From: Baylisascaris procyonis
Lineage: Eukaryota > Nematoda > Chromadorea > Rhabditida > Ascarididae
Assembly (NCBI GenBank): GCA_037389465.1
Contig: JAZARR010000088.1
Coordinates: 3,906,001-3,970,000 of the forward strand
Direction of reading: 5' to 3'
Length of the DNA stretch: 64,000 nucleotides
A program made the position numbers and the translations under genes. Positions 37,200 through 51,500 of the stretch are shown here, piece after piece (position 1 is the first letter of the stretch; every line of letters starts with the position of its first letter). The notes below the pieces were generated by a model. It ran no database searches and was not told the origin of the DNA. It was given only the letters and a program-made list of their open reading frames with translations.

Positions 37200-40100
37200 T
37201 TAGTTGCTGAACGTTTGACTCCTAATCGATGATGTTTCGCCGTCAAAATGTTGCTCAATTGTTGAATGCGTTATGCCCTTAAGAAAGGCAACAATTTGTC
37301 GTCCAAGTGTTGGATTGCACAGTGCATAAATAATGATTCTTATAGCACTCGTGAACATATAACAGAAACTGACTGTATCGGAAAATGCTGTAAAAAACAT
37401 CGCATTATTCACATAACAATTCTGAAATATGGCCAACTACTCGTGAAGCAGTAAAATTAGGCGATTTTTATTTTATTTTATTTTATTTTTTTTGAAGTTC
37501 GAGTGCAAATGTGAAGATCACCTTGAAGGGAAATCTTAGAGTCTAGATAGATAATGACACGAATAACACTTGAGGATGATGCGTGGCGGTAAATTCTTAG
37601 ATCTGATTGATAATTGCCCCAACCCACATCACCCATAAGCGATAACCTGTATTTTCACTCGGATATCGCTATGTGGATAAGAAGAAAAATTTAGCAATTA
37701 AGGCATTTTCATTAGAATTTCTAGAAGAACGTTAGCCAATCTCAAAGAAAACGATAATTAATAAATGTAAAATTTGAAGTAAAAGCAGCTTTTAATAGAT
37801 ATAAAAGTTAAAGCAAAAAACAATACTTAACCGATATAAAAGTTAGAGCTGATGTTCGGATCGGAATCGTCAACGAGTATTTTTGTGCCACTTCTTTCAA
37901 GTGTAGTTAACATCAAATGAAGACTATTACATACGAGATGTGTGCATACGATTGCAACCATCGTATATACAGCACAACGTAACTGTTTTTTCCTTCCTTG
38001 TCCTCTCCTAAATAAGCAATTCTTCGTACTCTTTTTCAAGTATAACGTAATCGAATATTGTGATGAATTATGAACTATTCGATTGAGCTCAAGTGCTTTC
38101 AAGTGCTAATCATTGAATCCACGGGTTGAGCATAACAATCGAGGTACACCTTAATTGCTCACGCAGATTTTGATTACACTGTCTTATATAAAACTTATTT
38201 CGCTTGATTTTTTAGTTATCCTCCCTTCCAATTTAATGTATTAATTTCAGGTTTCCTATTGATTTTTCTCCACAACTAAAGGTTTTAGCGCTGATGAGTA
38301 AAATATATTTCCCATAGGTATTCATATTAAAGACAATATGTTGGAATTTGCTCATACAACATGCTAACTATAATATTACAAATTCTAATTTATTATCTCA
38401 TTTCTTTAAAGGCAAATATGACTACTCGAGCTGCTTTGATATCTTGAGGCACTTTACTTTATGGTTGTGATATGCAGATAGGATCAAAACAAATGAAGAA
38501 TGATGCCTATAAGATGCCTATGGGGCTAAGTATGCGTGTACATATGACCCTTACTTTAGAAATACGTTAGCGATTAAGGGAAGTCATGCGCGTGCCATGG
38601 GATATTTGATTGCTACAGGTCTACACTAGAAAGATGCTTGGAACCCAAATTTGCAACTTGGGCGGAAACCAAATTAAAAAACAACCAAGTACCGCAACTA
38701 GCATAAAGCATTTATAAAATATTATATACACGTTGAGAACTTGTACTCTATTCCACTTCCTGTTTATACACAATTCAACACAATAGGATTTCCGTATAGA
38801 ACAGGTGAATAGCAAAAAAAAGAACCTCATCGGAGAGTTTGAGTGCATTGTTAACACATAATGACAATCAGTAACAATCAATTTCTACTGCCCACTCCAT
38901 GTATTTGAAAGAAGATTAGCATACTGTTCAGATTGTTGTTGCACACGGTCACATGTCAACATATAAACGAAATTTCTGTGGAGAGTTCAAAATGTTGGGA
39001 TTTTCGATGTTACTGCAAGACGGCAATACTAGGTTCCCTTGGCTTGCTATGCCCATACGATAGTAGAGATATTCAGCAGCACTAAAATCGAATAACTTGG
39101 TTGGCCAAAGTTGGCGAAATATATAGCTCGGTTTCTAGAATCTTCAATGCGACTCTCTAATACCGGTGAAAAGCGTCCTATTATCGCTATTGCACATAGA
39201 GTGGCATTACTTAAGTAATTTTTGATTGGCACTTTATCGCAAGAAGACAGTATTTCAGAGAAAAGGAAGCATATTCCCATGCTTGCCTCAAGTAAAGGTG
39301 AGGGAGCATCTTAGGTAAAACAAATGTTTGCGCCTCCTCATCTGGACCAACTCATGAATGATAAAGAAGAGACAATAGAGCAAGATTTTTAGAATGTAGC
39401 ACATAGCTTTTTAGGAAAGCAGAAGATTGTAAAATTTAATCGTTTTAGCCGGAGATCTGCTCATCACCGACAAGAAACCAACATGTCGGACGTCAGTAAA
39501 GCCATATTACCTGTGCTCTCATTTGATAGGAAACCCAGGTGATGTTAGCGAAAAACATGGCCATTGCTTTTACCAGAATATTCTAGAAATGCAGTATAGG
39601 TATCATGGGCGATGAAACGAGTTAATGATGAAGTATTATGTTTGAGACTTATTGAGAGAAGGTGAGAGAATTTACAAGAAGCATAAACCCTTCTCAATGC
39701 ATTTCTAAGTGTATGAATAAAGTAGAAGGTTGATTTGCTTCAAAATCTATTACTATTTGTGATGTTATCGTTTTATGATATTTATGCATCCTATCAATTT
39801 ACTCACAATTCAATGCAAATGCATCACTAATGAATATGTGTAATTTTATTTCCTGTTGAAAATGAATGTCTACACTAATGTAAAACGGAGAAAGATTTAA
39901 AATGCGAAAAGCTCTATTCTATAGAGAAACATCAAACAAAAACAACTTTCATAAATTTCGTTATGTTCCCTTATGAAATTTTGTTGCAACTAGCTAGCGA
40001 AATGCCAACTTTTCCCTCATTCAAATATCGACTCGGTTTATTTTTTAGTAAACCTATACAAATTGATATATAAATCAATCAGCTTCGTACATTATAAGAC

Positions 40101-43100
40101 AAAACTTTGACGACCTTCAATGCCTTAGTTAATCCAAAATCCTTCAGATGGATCGTTGACTTATAAACCGGAGAGCATATACCTGAGAGTATTAGAAAAA
40201 AATATTTGTGAAATAGTTAAGTATTAGTAAAAATGAGTTATATTACTTGCTGTGATGATTATACTACATAGAACAAATAAACTTTCATTGGAAGCAAAAG
40301 CAAATAAGAACAATAACACCACTAACGAGATGAAATCAATTAAAATCTTGTTTTCATTAAAAGTTCCATGTTTATCCGAAAAAAGATCTCTAAAAATATT
40401 GGCGCTAATTGTGGAAATGAAATCGGCATCTTCATTATCGTACTTGGATTTGTTTGTTGTTGCATTTATTTATTTGCCACGCATTGTTTACGAGGGGGAA
40501 AAAAAACTGATAAAAAAATTAAAGAAAACATAAGCCGAGAATTAAATTGCAAGAAATTATGATTGGAATATTTTTCCTCTATTCAATAGTGAGATAAATG
40601 ATACAACAAAGAACAATTATTTCAACACCTAAGGGTTGGAAAAAATTCCAAATAAGCTTGCCTCTCAACAAAACAAAGTACTAAAATGCTACCAACTTAA
40701 ATGTGCCCGTATACTGTAACCGAATCTTATCGTATTCAAGTGATTATAGCCCTGAGGCTAAGTGAGAGTTCATGAGATAAACGAGAATTTAGTAACAACT
40801 AAAGCAAAACAGACTCACCTTGTTCCGAGTGATTCCTTCATAACTTGTGTAGTCAACTCGATCAGCATAAAATTATCCCTTAGTGGTGTCGCTTGTGTAT
40901 TTCCACAAGAAGAACGTTTCGACGAATGTGCTGATTTCGGAAGTTTCATAAAACGTGATAGCTTCAATGCTGCATAAATCTAAATATTACCAACAAATTT
41001 TCACTGTCTAATTCTATTTTCTTTAGTTTTATTGAAAAATAGTCTCATCAAAGTAGAGCAATCATCGAATAATAAATATTCACGCATAAAATCATTTTTT
41101 GATTATTTAACTCGTTAATAGTTTATAATAAAAATATTTTATTATTTTAGTTATTATTCATCAAATCGTATCGAATATGCATTAGAATGATAATCAACTA
41201 ATATTTTTATATTTTATTATTCTTACTGTTATTAATTCCCTTTAATAGATTAGTTGGTTTTAGATTTTTTTCGGAATTTTGGAAAAAAGCTTTAATCTCC
41301 ATGTTTTCATTTTATCAGTGACTTATTATTTTACCAAATAATTCGAATTTATGCTAGAAATGAAATTTCAACACTGTAATGATCATCTCCCAATGATTGG
41401 TAGATCGACAAAGTAACGAGTTGCCCCATCATATTTACAGGAGTTATTTATATGCAGTGAGTCAAGAGTTGACTCTTGAAAACAACATCACTTCATTTTA
41501 AAGGAGTTTTCCATCTCAGATAGAATAGACGGATGTTAGACGAGATTGACACGAAATCATGATAGAAATGAATATGATAACAACCTGCTCTCTTTTGGTA
41601 CGCAATAAGCGATAGACGATAAACGAGTTGAGGAATAGCAATACGATAAATGGAAAAAACGTCTGTGCAAACGACATGATATGTAAATCGAATATATAAT
41701 ATGCTTGACTGTTGGCTGCCCATTCAGTTGGTGAAACAGACATAGTTCGGAAGAAGTCCGAACAATTCGGGAATGATTTCACCTGGATTTATTCCTTATT
41801 GTTGTATGAGTAAATTTTTAGGCATCCACAAATTGCTTCTTCGAAAAAAAAAAAACCAACTAATTCGATGCGTTTTTCAAGTGAGAGAAAATAGGTAAGA
41901 TTCTCTTAACAATGATAAACGTTTTTATTGAACATACAATGTACGAAGAAATAGACGAAAAACAACAAAAGTAATCGTAATAATTATAGAGATAATTATA
42001 GAGGCGATCTCGATGCACTTCTTTTTCTTTTCTTAACGGAACATGAGAAATTTTTGTTGAGATATGTCGATGAAACTATTCGAACTGGAATAACTCGATA
42101 TAGAGCAGCGAATTTCCTTCTTAGTGGCAATTAGAACATGAAAGAGTTGCGGCATCTGGAGATTGCGAGTGTAGCTAACTAAGATGCGTAATTAGACTTG
42201 TTTTTGGGCGATATCCATAGAGGTTGATTGCATAAATACCAAACGCCTTATATAAACAATTGAATTTTGGTAGGCTATCGGTCGAATTTTCCTCCACTTT
42301 TTAATGGATTTATTTGCTATACGATTGCGTCATTTGAGCACTAAACGAAAGTGAGCGCATACAATTTGTCTCTAACATTAATAAAATTGTGGGTGAAAGA
42401 AAGGCGAATAGGCAATGAGAGTGGCTATTTAAGCACGACTATCACACGCATTTTTTGTGATCATCAATGATGTGAAAAAAAGTAATGCGATTTATAGAAA
42501 TGAAACGAATAGCTATTGAAAACGGTTTTCAATTGGGAAATCTCGTATGATCGAAACATAGCATCTTAAGAACTCACATAGAATGGAATAATTTGATAAA
42601 GCATTATTTTAAATGAAGCAAAAATTTGTTGAAAATTTTTCATAAAATTGCGAAAAAATTTAAAAGTTTTTTAAAAAATTTTTTTCAGAATTCAGTAGCA
42701 TTTGCTAGATAGCTTCTATGCGTAGCATCTACGCGATAATTCGATCAGAGAAGAGATTGCAACTCGAAGCAGGACACCAATTCTTGCGCTTAGAAAACTG
42801 TCAAGAAGATTAAGCTTCATTGAAGCGAATAAATTAATAAATACATTTAAGAAGTACCAATAATCAACAAAAAAAATTTTTTTTTAGAAAAATCGAATAT
42901 TTGTAAAATTCAGAAATTAACCTCCATTGCATATACGATTGGTAGCCTCAAGATGATGCTTGTCGAGATCGTCACAATAACTGAAATTAAACGACCCTTT
43001 CGACTGCAAAATTTCGCCAATTGTAGTCTGAAAATATTTTCCTCAAGAAAATTTGCGATAAAATATTTCCGGCAAAAAAAAAGATCTATACTTCATTCCC

Positions 43101-45193
43101 TTTTTTCTTGACAATCCTCTTACAACTCCTTATAAAGGCAAAATTTAAACGGAAATATGACGTCATACTATGTGAATTCTCTATTATTAAAGCGCTATCA
43201 TTTTACTAATTGCTTTCCATAATCAATGCGATACTATGCCAATCGTTATCACTGGCCAATAACCCCCTCAGAAGGTGACAATAAGCAATGCGACTCTATT
43301 ATGCAACAAAACAGCATCAAATTCTATGTGGCAATTGAAGCATCAATCATTCAACCACAAACATTCACGCTTTTTTATTTGCATATTAAATTTCGATTAT
43401 TTCAATAAGCATTAAATAAACCAAAAATTGATTTATTATAGAATCGACAACACTTTCATAAATGCTCCATCTAGACCCTCTTCCTTTCTCATCAAATAGC
43501 CATCTCGTGTACCTAAGCCAGTTCAAAAGACTTTCGGAAACATATAGCTCTTCGAGGTTATGCAATCAATGTTGAGTGTGTTTCTTTTTCTGTAACAACA
43601 AGTTAACGCGAATAGCAAAAGATTTAAATATTAGAAGCTTGCTATCTTCTACTCATGAATATTAATAGGAGTTTAATAATTTATGCAATAATTATCCATT
43701 TAAAAATGTAGCATTGCCTTTTATTTGATAAAATGGTGCGAAAAAAAAAAAACTTTTTCAAGTTGCGCTTCAGTAATCTTTGATCATTAAAACTTTCTCT
43801 TATATAAATCAGATAATCAATAAAATGTTTTTGAATCGCATATGAAATAAGAGCCAATAGATTTACATACTATTCAATGTATAAGCTTTAAGCATATTTA
43901 AACGATGCTACTTAAATTAATGCAACATCTAAACGGCTATAATGCATAGAGTGAACCTCGTTTTCCTTCCGGCTGTCCAAACGAGGCGTTCGAAAGTAGC
44001 CAATATCAACATATAGGGCATAGCAAATTGTACAATTCGGCTGAGAATAAAGACAGGTATCATATAGGTATGATATACGGTGAAAAGTGTTTCGATACGT
44101 AAAAAGACAAATTCAGCATCGACACCAAACAGCAGCAAATAGACCATACAAAGGAGGGCATCGAGAAGTGCCAAAACTGCCGAATAGAGAGTGTTTGGTA
44201 GTGAACGAATGAAGATAAGCAACAGGATCTGAAAGCACTTCAAGATGAGACCACAAGATATAAGCCGCTCAATCTTGAATACTCTTCTCTTCGAATAGAC
44301 TCGTTTTAAGCTTTTAAGGGCAAATATCTCCTTTCCCTCTACTTAATAAGTCACTTATCCACTACCAAATTCGAAAAAAAAAATTGTTTTCATTAAATCA
44401 AAACGTCATATATTATTGCTATGCGCTGCTAAATTCCTAAAAGAGGCCTTTGTAACAATTTTCGGGGATTTTTAAAACTTTTCGGGAAAAAAACTAAAAA
44501 TTTCGGGAATTAAAACAACAAGATTGTAATGCCGTGCTAAATTGTGTTGTTAAATAGTATGCCACTATTAGCCATCGTGACTGTTTACATTAAAGATTTT
44601 ATTACCTATCATACGTCATAAAAGGTACAATATTTTTTCCTACTTACTCGTAGTGCACTACTAAAATACTATAAAGGAAAAAGCTATTAAATATGCGAGT
44701 AAGGTGATATTGTCAAAGTGGAGTTTGTATTGATACTTGATGGCAGCATTCAATCACTGTGTTTACAAATTACTCCATATATCTGACAAGATCAACAAAA
44801 AAAAACAGTTACAAACACAGTACAAATAGATAAACTTATATGCTCAATGGAATGGAACTCCTACGCAAATTATAAGGAAAATTGCAAAATGGCCACAGTT
44901 TTATTCCAGCATCTCTCTTTGATATCAAAGAGGAAAAGAGCATTAAGCAGCAGTACAAAAACGAGCGTGAACTTGTGCTAACAAAAGACCTCGACCACCC
45001 AACATGGCGACTCGATTCGTTTGAATTATATGGCGTTCATACTGAACATGGATTACTCGTGTATATTTTCATATGCAAATTTTCTCATCGATCAAATGCT
45101 CTCGACATAGAAATAAAATTATGGAAAAAAAGCAAAATTCATTTACTCGTTCACACTTTCTATATAAATATAAATATAAATATAAATATAAAT

Positions 45194-45266
<73 letters not shown>

Positions 45267-45469
45267 TTAGGTATGTTCAGACAAATTCCAACATGGAAGA
45301 TGAGACGAACGAGAAGCCGAAAAGTAAAGCAGCTTACGCAGTTGGCAATGATGCCGAAGAAGGAAACTGTCGATGCGGCGGAAATTATAATAAACCGCTG
45401 AAGAGTATATCCTTCGTAGAAGCCGCATTCCTCGATCTGCTTGCCAAAACTTTGCGAATCTGATTCCAT
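37200..45469 (-). CDS. rhodopsin-family GPCR, probably a neuropeptide (FMRFamide-like) receptor
   Basis: Six coding exons in transmembrane order: 45469-45338 (N terminus and start of TM1, ending FFGIIANC), 44228-43957 (ILLLIFIRSLPNTLYS, TM2 and TM3, then ERLVW in place of DRY), 43027-42922 (TM4, LISVIVTIS), 41782-41585 (TM5, FFPFIVLLFLNSFIVYRLL), 38007-37832 (TM6, LRCAVYTMVAIVCTHLV) and 37421-37200 (TM7, IIIYALCNPTLGRQI in place of NPxxY, and a short tail). The first four join in phase. TM5 to TM6 (phase 0 to 2) and TM6 to TM7 (phase 1 to 0) do not match, so a small exon or other splice site is missed at each. The layout, the Asn in TM1, and the TM6/TM7 wording resemble nematode peptide receptors; this subfamily call is inference. 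The start MESDSQS follows an acceptor (ATTTACAG) by two bases. The ligand cannot be predicted. Confidence 0.85.
45163..45263. repeat. (TATAAA)n followed by (TA)n microsatellite
   Basis: About six TATAAA units (45163-45198) run into about 66 bases of pure TA. Lies in the first intron of the receptor gene. The long Ile-Tyr open frames across it on both strands are artefacts of the repeat. Confidence 0.95.
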
Positions 45470-45471
45470 CA

Positions 45472-48072
45472 CTGTAAATATAAACATACGAATGCATCAT
45501 TTGTATTTATATATGTGCGCATACGATACACATATATAATACAAATACAATGACTGCAACGTTTGATAGGAAATCACATTTGAGCAATCGTCTACCACCC
45601 GGAAGAACACTGATTGTAATGCCTTGCTCAATGAGGACGAAGAGGATATCCTCCTCCTACTCCTTGAAGGTTGAAAAAATTCGCAAAAGCGCTTTCCGGA
45701 CCAATAATCCCAAAATTTTAAGAAAGTTCTTTTTCAATTCATCTTGTTACTCTTTGAGTTGGATTCGAAAGAGGCAGACCGGAATAAATGCAGCATACAT
45801 TTAGACTTCCCATAATTTCCGGCCCATGGAAGTGACATTAAAAAAAAAGAATATGAAAGAAAATGTTTTTACCCTCAGTGCATTCCCTATTTTTTTTACT
45901 ATTTCAAAGGCTGCGAGCTATCAAAAATGGTATTACCTAGTAAGCCAACGAAGTTAACACGAATGTATATGAGCGGAAATGGAAACGACTGTTCTGCTTA
46001 CATTAATAAAGTAAAAAACGTTGACATGTCCTGAAAAAAAAAAAAAAAATTCATAAAAGTTACAAATATTGATTATCGGATGATTTTCATCAGTAAAAGT
46101 TGATTTTAGCTTACTTAGTATAAATATTTCTCGTATTCTAAAGAAAGGGAAAATTGCGACATAACTACACAAAAATTCAATCACTTTCATTATCACAAAC
46201 AACAAGAGTTCGAACACCGCTCACATTTAAAACAGATGTGGAAATGAAAATGAATAAAGAAACTCAGAAGACACATTCATCTCGTTCATGAGCAGTAATC
46301 TAGAATGTGATGATTTGCTGGAAAACACGTCAATTATGTTGGCACGATATGCAGCTTTACAATTCTGCGCACTAGATCAATCAGCGCCACCAGATAGATG
46401 CAAATAAACAATGCCGTATGCTACAATATTTATATTTGAACTGATCCGGTCGTTCATTGCTAATTCGCTTTTTTTTTTTCGAGATTGGAGAGGTGCAACA
46501 TGAAAATGCTTGCAGACTTCGAAGTGCCTTTAAATGACTTTAAGAACTCTTTTTTGAAATTACTACATCAAATTTTATGCTGGCATAGAATTTAAATCTA
46601 CGATAGATGTGATATAGATGAGACGAAAAATAGTTCATTTCAGTCTTTATTTGAATATTCGAATACAGTATTTTAACTGAATATTAGAACTGAATTGAAG
46701 TGAATTGTTTAGTTCATCGAAAAATCGTTAACGTTCACTTGTATTAAAAACATAAAGCATATAGCCACAATTATATAGTTTTATTATGAATAGATCAAAG
46801 CATACAATTCAATCTAATTTATAGTTCACATTGAAAATTTCTAAACTATTATTGAAGAATTTTTAGGTGCGAGTATTACGTTCAAGGATGGCAACGCTTT
46901 TGGTTAGTAATGATGTGCAATCCATATAGAAGCCTATAAGAGTGGAAAAAATCATGGAAAAAAAATCAGACGCCAAACGAATTATTGATGCCGATGGCAA
47001 TCTATGATGGAGATGGAGAAAAAAAAAGGATAAACCCAAGAATCATAACGAATATGGGATAAGTGAAACTCATAAAATTCCACTAATCGATCATATAATC
47101 ATCTACTTCACATTTGTTTTCATAAAGAATGATATATTTTTTCTATTTCGGGTTTCAATGTGAAAAAAAAAATTTCTATTTCGATTCTAAATGATGATGT
47201 TTCGAGAATACCCCAATGGCAAGCAATGGGAATGGCTCTGAGAGATAACTAGCCAAGTGTTTGGCTATTAAATAAAAAAAACAATAATAGGCAAATAACA
47301 AAAAGTTTTACTGCTTGAACTCAGTTTAGAATAATGAATTATAAATAAAATAGGAATAATTTTACCTACAGCGATTTGAAGATTCATAAAATCGTTGTGA
47401 ACGATGAAAATTGATTGAATCGAATAAAGAATCATCATATTGGAACGATGAAAGAAGATGTAATAATAAATCACTAAAATTTTTCTTAAGAACATTTATT
47501 TATCGATAATAGATTTGCTCAAGTAATCTAATTTTCAACTAATTCTTTAAATTATCTCAACATCAATGAAATACTAGCCATGTTATTAGGTAAATTGGCC
47601 GTTTTGCCCTAAATTACTTCACTTGCAAAGATCCATCTCTTCTTACCCTTCATCTTTTCTTAAAGTTTCAAAAAAGATTTTCCATTATTCGCTAAATTAA
47701 CACAAGAAACGCATATGAACTCGTTGTTTTATATTTCAGAAGTGATGAGTGAATTTGAATGCTGACATATGTAAGTGTTAATCTCATTCGTTCACTTTAC
47801 GAATCCAATGAAATGATGTGAAATTTTCGATTCTCTGAACAGCCTGCTAATAAAGTATATTATCTTGAATAAAAGAGAATCTTATCTTCTATATGGAGAT
47901 TTTGAAAAGGATAGAAGATTTGGTTGTCCAACACATAAATAATGCGCCACTACATAAGCTCTCGCTTCTAAAATTTGATTTCTCAGTAGTTCTTATTGAA
48001 AACAGGCTAATAACCTAACTTATTCAGCTCTGCGGTCATCTTATCGGCTCATCTTCAGCAGACTAGACTCTT
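45472..48072. other. upstream flank of the receptor gene, no gene recognised
   Basis: Starts with the acceptor ATTTACAG just upstream of the receptor start. The rest is AT-rich with A and T runs and no exon I can support. It ends at the target-site duplication of the LTR retrotransposon. Receptor promoter elements are likely here but not visible. Confidence 0.4.
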
Positions 48073-48077
48073 CGCGC

Positions 48078-48561
48078 TGTTGGGTATGGCGCCGAAGAGC
48101 CAACCCAAGATATCCGGTCGTGATGAAACATCGTAGTACTCGTTTTGCACTTCTTTGTGTGTGTGTGACGTTGGGTACGGCACAAAAGGGCCAACCCAAG
48201 ATATTCCGTTGTTATGAAACAGCGTAGTAATCGCTTGCACTTTTTAAGTGGCGAATCATCACAGTTTCACATGCACGTGCTGAGTGGCCGTATATAATGC
48301 CTTTGTCTGTCTTTGTGCCTTTGACGGTACCTGAGGCCTATAAAAGGCGGCTCTCAGCCCGTCAGTAGTAGTCCTCTTCTGGTGTACGTCACGCTCTCCC
48401 GTCAGTGCTCATCTCTATCGTCTCAGCCTTCTTCTCCTTGGCTTCATCTTGGAAGCCAGTTGTATATTTTCCCAATAAAGTGCTTATACTAGCTCTGCCT
48501 ACCACTCGACCTACCTATCGTCGTCGCAGCCGACACAACAAACCGCAACTCAGATACAACA
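48078..48561 (+). repeat. 5' LTR (484 bp)
   Basis: TG...CA ends. TATAAAAG at 48339-48346 is a good core-promoter TATA box, and AATAAA at 48474-48479 is a poly(A) signal, so the R region should start just after the TATA box. The U3 part carries two imperfect copies of an approximately 80-bp module, starting at 48079 and 48170 (period 91). Each has the inverted pair TTGGGT...ACCCAA around a 17-nt loop. A short (GT)n lies between the modules. Confidence 0.98.
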
Positions 48562-48563
48562 AG

Positions 48564-48581
48564 TGGCGATCAGATTTCGGA
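48564..48581 (+). other. primer-binding site
   Basis: Two bases after the 5' LTR the sequence TGGCGATCAGATTTCGGA begins with TGG, complementary to a tRNA CCA end. It is the expected minus-strand primer site. Which tRNA matches cannot be decided without a tRNA list for the species. Confidence 0.7.
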
Positions 48582-48591
48582 TTCGCGACAG

Positions 48592-51500
48592 ATGGAAGGC
48601 CTACCTGACTCGCTGATTCTGCTGCTCCAACGTCAACAGGAACAGCAGGCGCTGATGCAACAGATGATGGCCGCGATGCAGCAGCAAATGATGGCTCTCT
48701 CAGTCGGCACGACGCAAACGATAGCAACCTCAACGGTGGATCCGACTCTCGACAACGCGATTGCAACCTTCACGTACGTTCCGGACGAAAACATTACGTT
48801 CGAAACGTGGTTCAAACGCTACGAGGACAATTTCAACGTCGACGCTCAGAAGCTTGACGACGCAGGACGTGTGCGCTTCCTGTTGCGGAAACTTGACGCA
48901 ACAACCTACGAGAAGTACGCAAACTACATTCTCCCGAGGCAGCCACGCGACCTCAAATTCGACGAAACGATCAATATCCTCAAGGACATCTTCGGACCCA
49001 GGATATCGCTATTCAACCAGCGTTATCACTGTCTGAAGCTTGCCAGAAACCCGCGAGACGACATCACAACATATGGCAGCATCGTCAATCGGGAATGCGA
49101 GAAGTTTCGTCTAGGCGAACTCAACCCAGAGCAGTTCAAGTGCCTCATGTTCGTATGCGGACTCCAATCGCCAGCAGATGCCGAGTATCGACTCCACTTG
49201 CTCAACAGGATCGATATGAACGCCAACGCAACGCTCAAGGATCTCATCGCAGAATACAGACGGCTCGACAATCTCAAGCACGACAACAGATTGGTCGAAG
49301 ATTCGAGTGCGATCCAGACGGTCAACGTTGCGACAGTTCCGAGCAAGCCGAAACGCTTCAAACGGAAGGCGCCAAAGAAGCGAGCCAAGCATCAGACGCA
49401 ATGCGACAAGGCAGCGGCACCAAAAACACCGTTATCAAAGGAGCGATCCAAGCGTTCGACGGGAAACGACAGAGCAGCTACACCAAGAACACCGTGCTGG
49501 CAATGCGGCGGCATGCACTTCGTCAAGGAATGCCGATTCTCCTACCACAAGTGCACTCAGTGCGGAAACACAGGACACAAGGAAGGCTACTGTGCGTGCA
49601 ATCGGAGACAATACAAGCAGAGGACCAACGAACGACGCCGGAGCTATCAATCGGACAGTATTCAAAGCGCCAAGACGATGACGAACGCGCAACAACGGCG
49701 GAAGTTCGTCACCGCGCTCATCGACGGACACTCAGTTCGATTCCAAGTGGACACAGGATCGGACATCACCGTCATGTCAAAGGCGTCATGGAAGCGAATC
49801 GGGTCCCCTCGTCTACAGCCAGCCACGGAGGAAGCTCTCGACGCATCGAACAATCCAATCCGTTTCTCTGGACAGACGACCAGAACGCTTCAGATAAACG
49901 GACGAACGGCAGCAGGGCTCATCCTCGTTGGCTATGGCAACAACGCGCGCAACTTATTGGGCCTCGACTTCATCGACAAGTTGGGCCTATGGAACTTGGC
50001 CACGCTATGCGACAACGTCCGACGGATCACTCCCACCGACCAGTCCGTCAAGAAAAGCCTCTATCCAGCCACCGTTTTCAACCCGCGGGAACGCTATCCG
50101 GAGGTTTGCGACAAGGCGCTAGGACGATGTACGAAGGCCAAGGCAACCCTCTGTCTGCGCAACGACGCCAAACCAGTTTTTCGACCCAAACGACCAGTGC
50201 CCTACGCAGCTCTCGAAGCAGTGGGACAGGAACTCAGCCGGCTCGAAAACCAAGGCGTCATCTCGAAGGTAGACTACTCACGATGGGCAGCTCCAATCGT
50301 CGTTGTGAAGAAGGCATCCGGCGACCTTCGTATTTGCGCGGACTTCTCTACTGGACTTAACGACGCCCTGGAGCTTCATAACTACCCATTGCCACTGCCA
50401 GAGGACATATTCGCGACGCTCAATGGTGGACGCTACTTCTCGCAAATCGACTTCGCCGATGCTTATCTACAAGTGGAGGTGGACGACGCATCAAAGGAGT
50501 TGCTTACAATCAACACGCACAGAGGACTCTATCGCTACAATCGTCTCCCCTTCGGCGTGAAGTCAGCACCAGGCATTTTCCAGCAAATCATGGACACGAT
50601 GATCGCTGGAATCAAAGGAGCCGTGGCATACCTGGACGACGTCATCATCGTCGGCCGAACACAGGAAGAACACAACGCCAATCTCGATGCCGTATTCCAA
50701 CGCATCAAGGAATATGGATTCCACATCAATCCCGAGAAGTGCAGCTTCTTCCTTCCCTCCGTCAGATATCTCGGCTTCATTATTGACGCGAATGGTCGAC
50801 GACCGGACCCCCAGAAAATCGAAACCATTCGACAGATGCCAGCTCCAACGGATGTCACAACACTCCGATCGTTCCTCGGACTCATCAACTACTATGGAGC
50901 ATTCGTCAAGGAAATGAGGGACCTCAGAGCTCCCTTGGACAATCTACTCAAAAAAAATGCTACTTGGGAATGGTCAAAGGACTGTCAAAACGCCTTTGAA
51001 AAAGCCAAAGCGATCCTGAGCTCAGACCTTCTACTCACTCACTACGACCCAGCTCGCCCAATCGTGGTAGCCGCCGACGCTTCCAACAACGGGCTCGGAG
51101 CAGTCATTAGTCACCGCTTCGACAATGGCTCGGAGAAGGCAATTGCTCACGCATCCCGCTCCTTCACAGCAGCAGAACGAAACTACAGTCAAATCGAGAA
51201 GGAGGCTCTCGGATTGATCTTCGCCATCAAGAAGTTTCATCGGATGATCCATGGACGACACTTTACGCTCCTTACGGATCACAAGCCACTTCTCGCGATA
51301 TTCGGATCCAAACGTGGTATTCCCATCCACACGGCAAATCGACTGCAGCGCTGGGCCACAACTCTTCTTGGATACGACTTCGAGCTTCAGTATCGATCGA
51401 CGAGTACGTTCGGACAAGCCGACGCTTTATCACGTCTTATTGCAGAACACGTTCCCAACGGCGAGGACATGGTGATCGCCGCTATCACAATGGAAGCCGA

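Noticed and set aside
44882..45463. 193-codon plus-strand frame and several other frames of repeated Ile-Tyr around 45.1-45.5 kb
   Set aside because: They are translations of the TATAAA/TA microsatellite plus the antisense of the receptor's first exon, which has the better motif and splice evidence on the minus strand.
49095..50360. 421-codon second-frame ORF and other long overlapping frames (e.g. 52106-53023) inside the retrotransposon
   Set aside because: By-products of the GC-rich gag-pol frame, with Arg/Ser/Gln-rich composition and no domain. The main frame holds all motifs.
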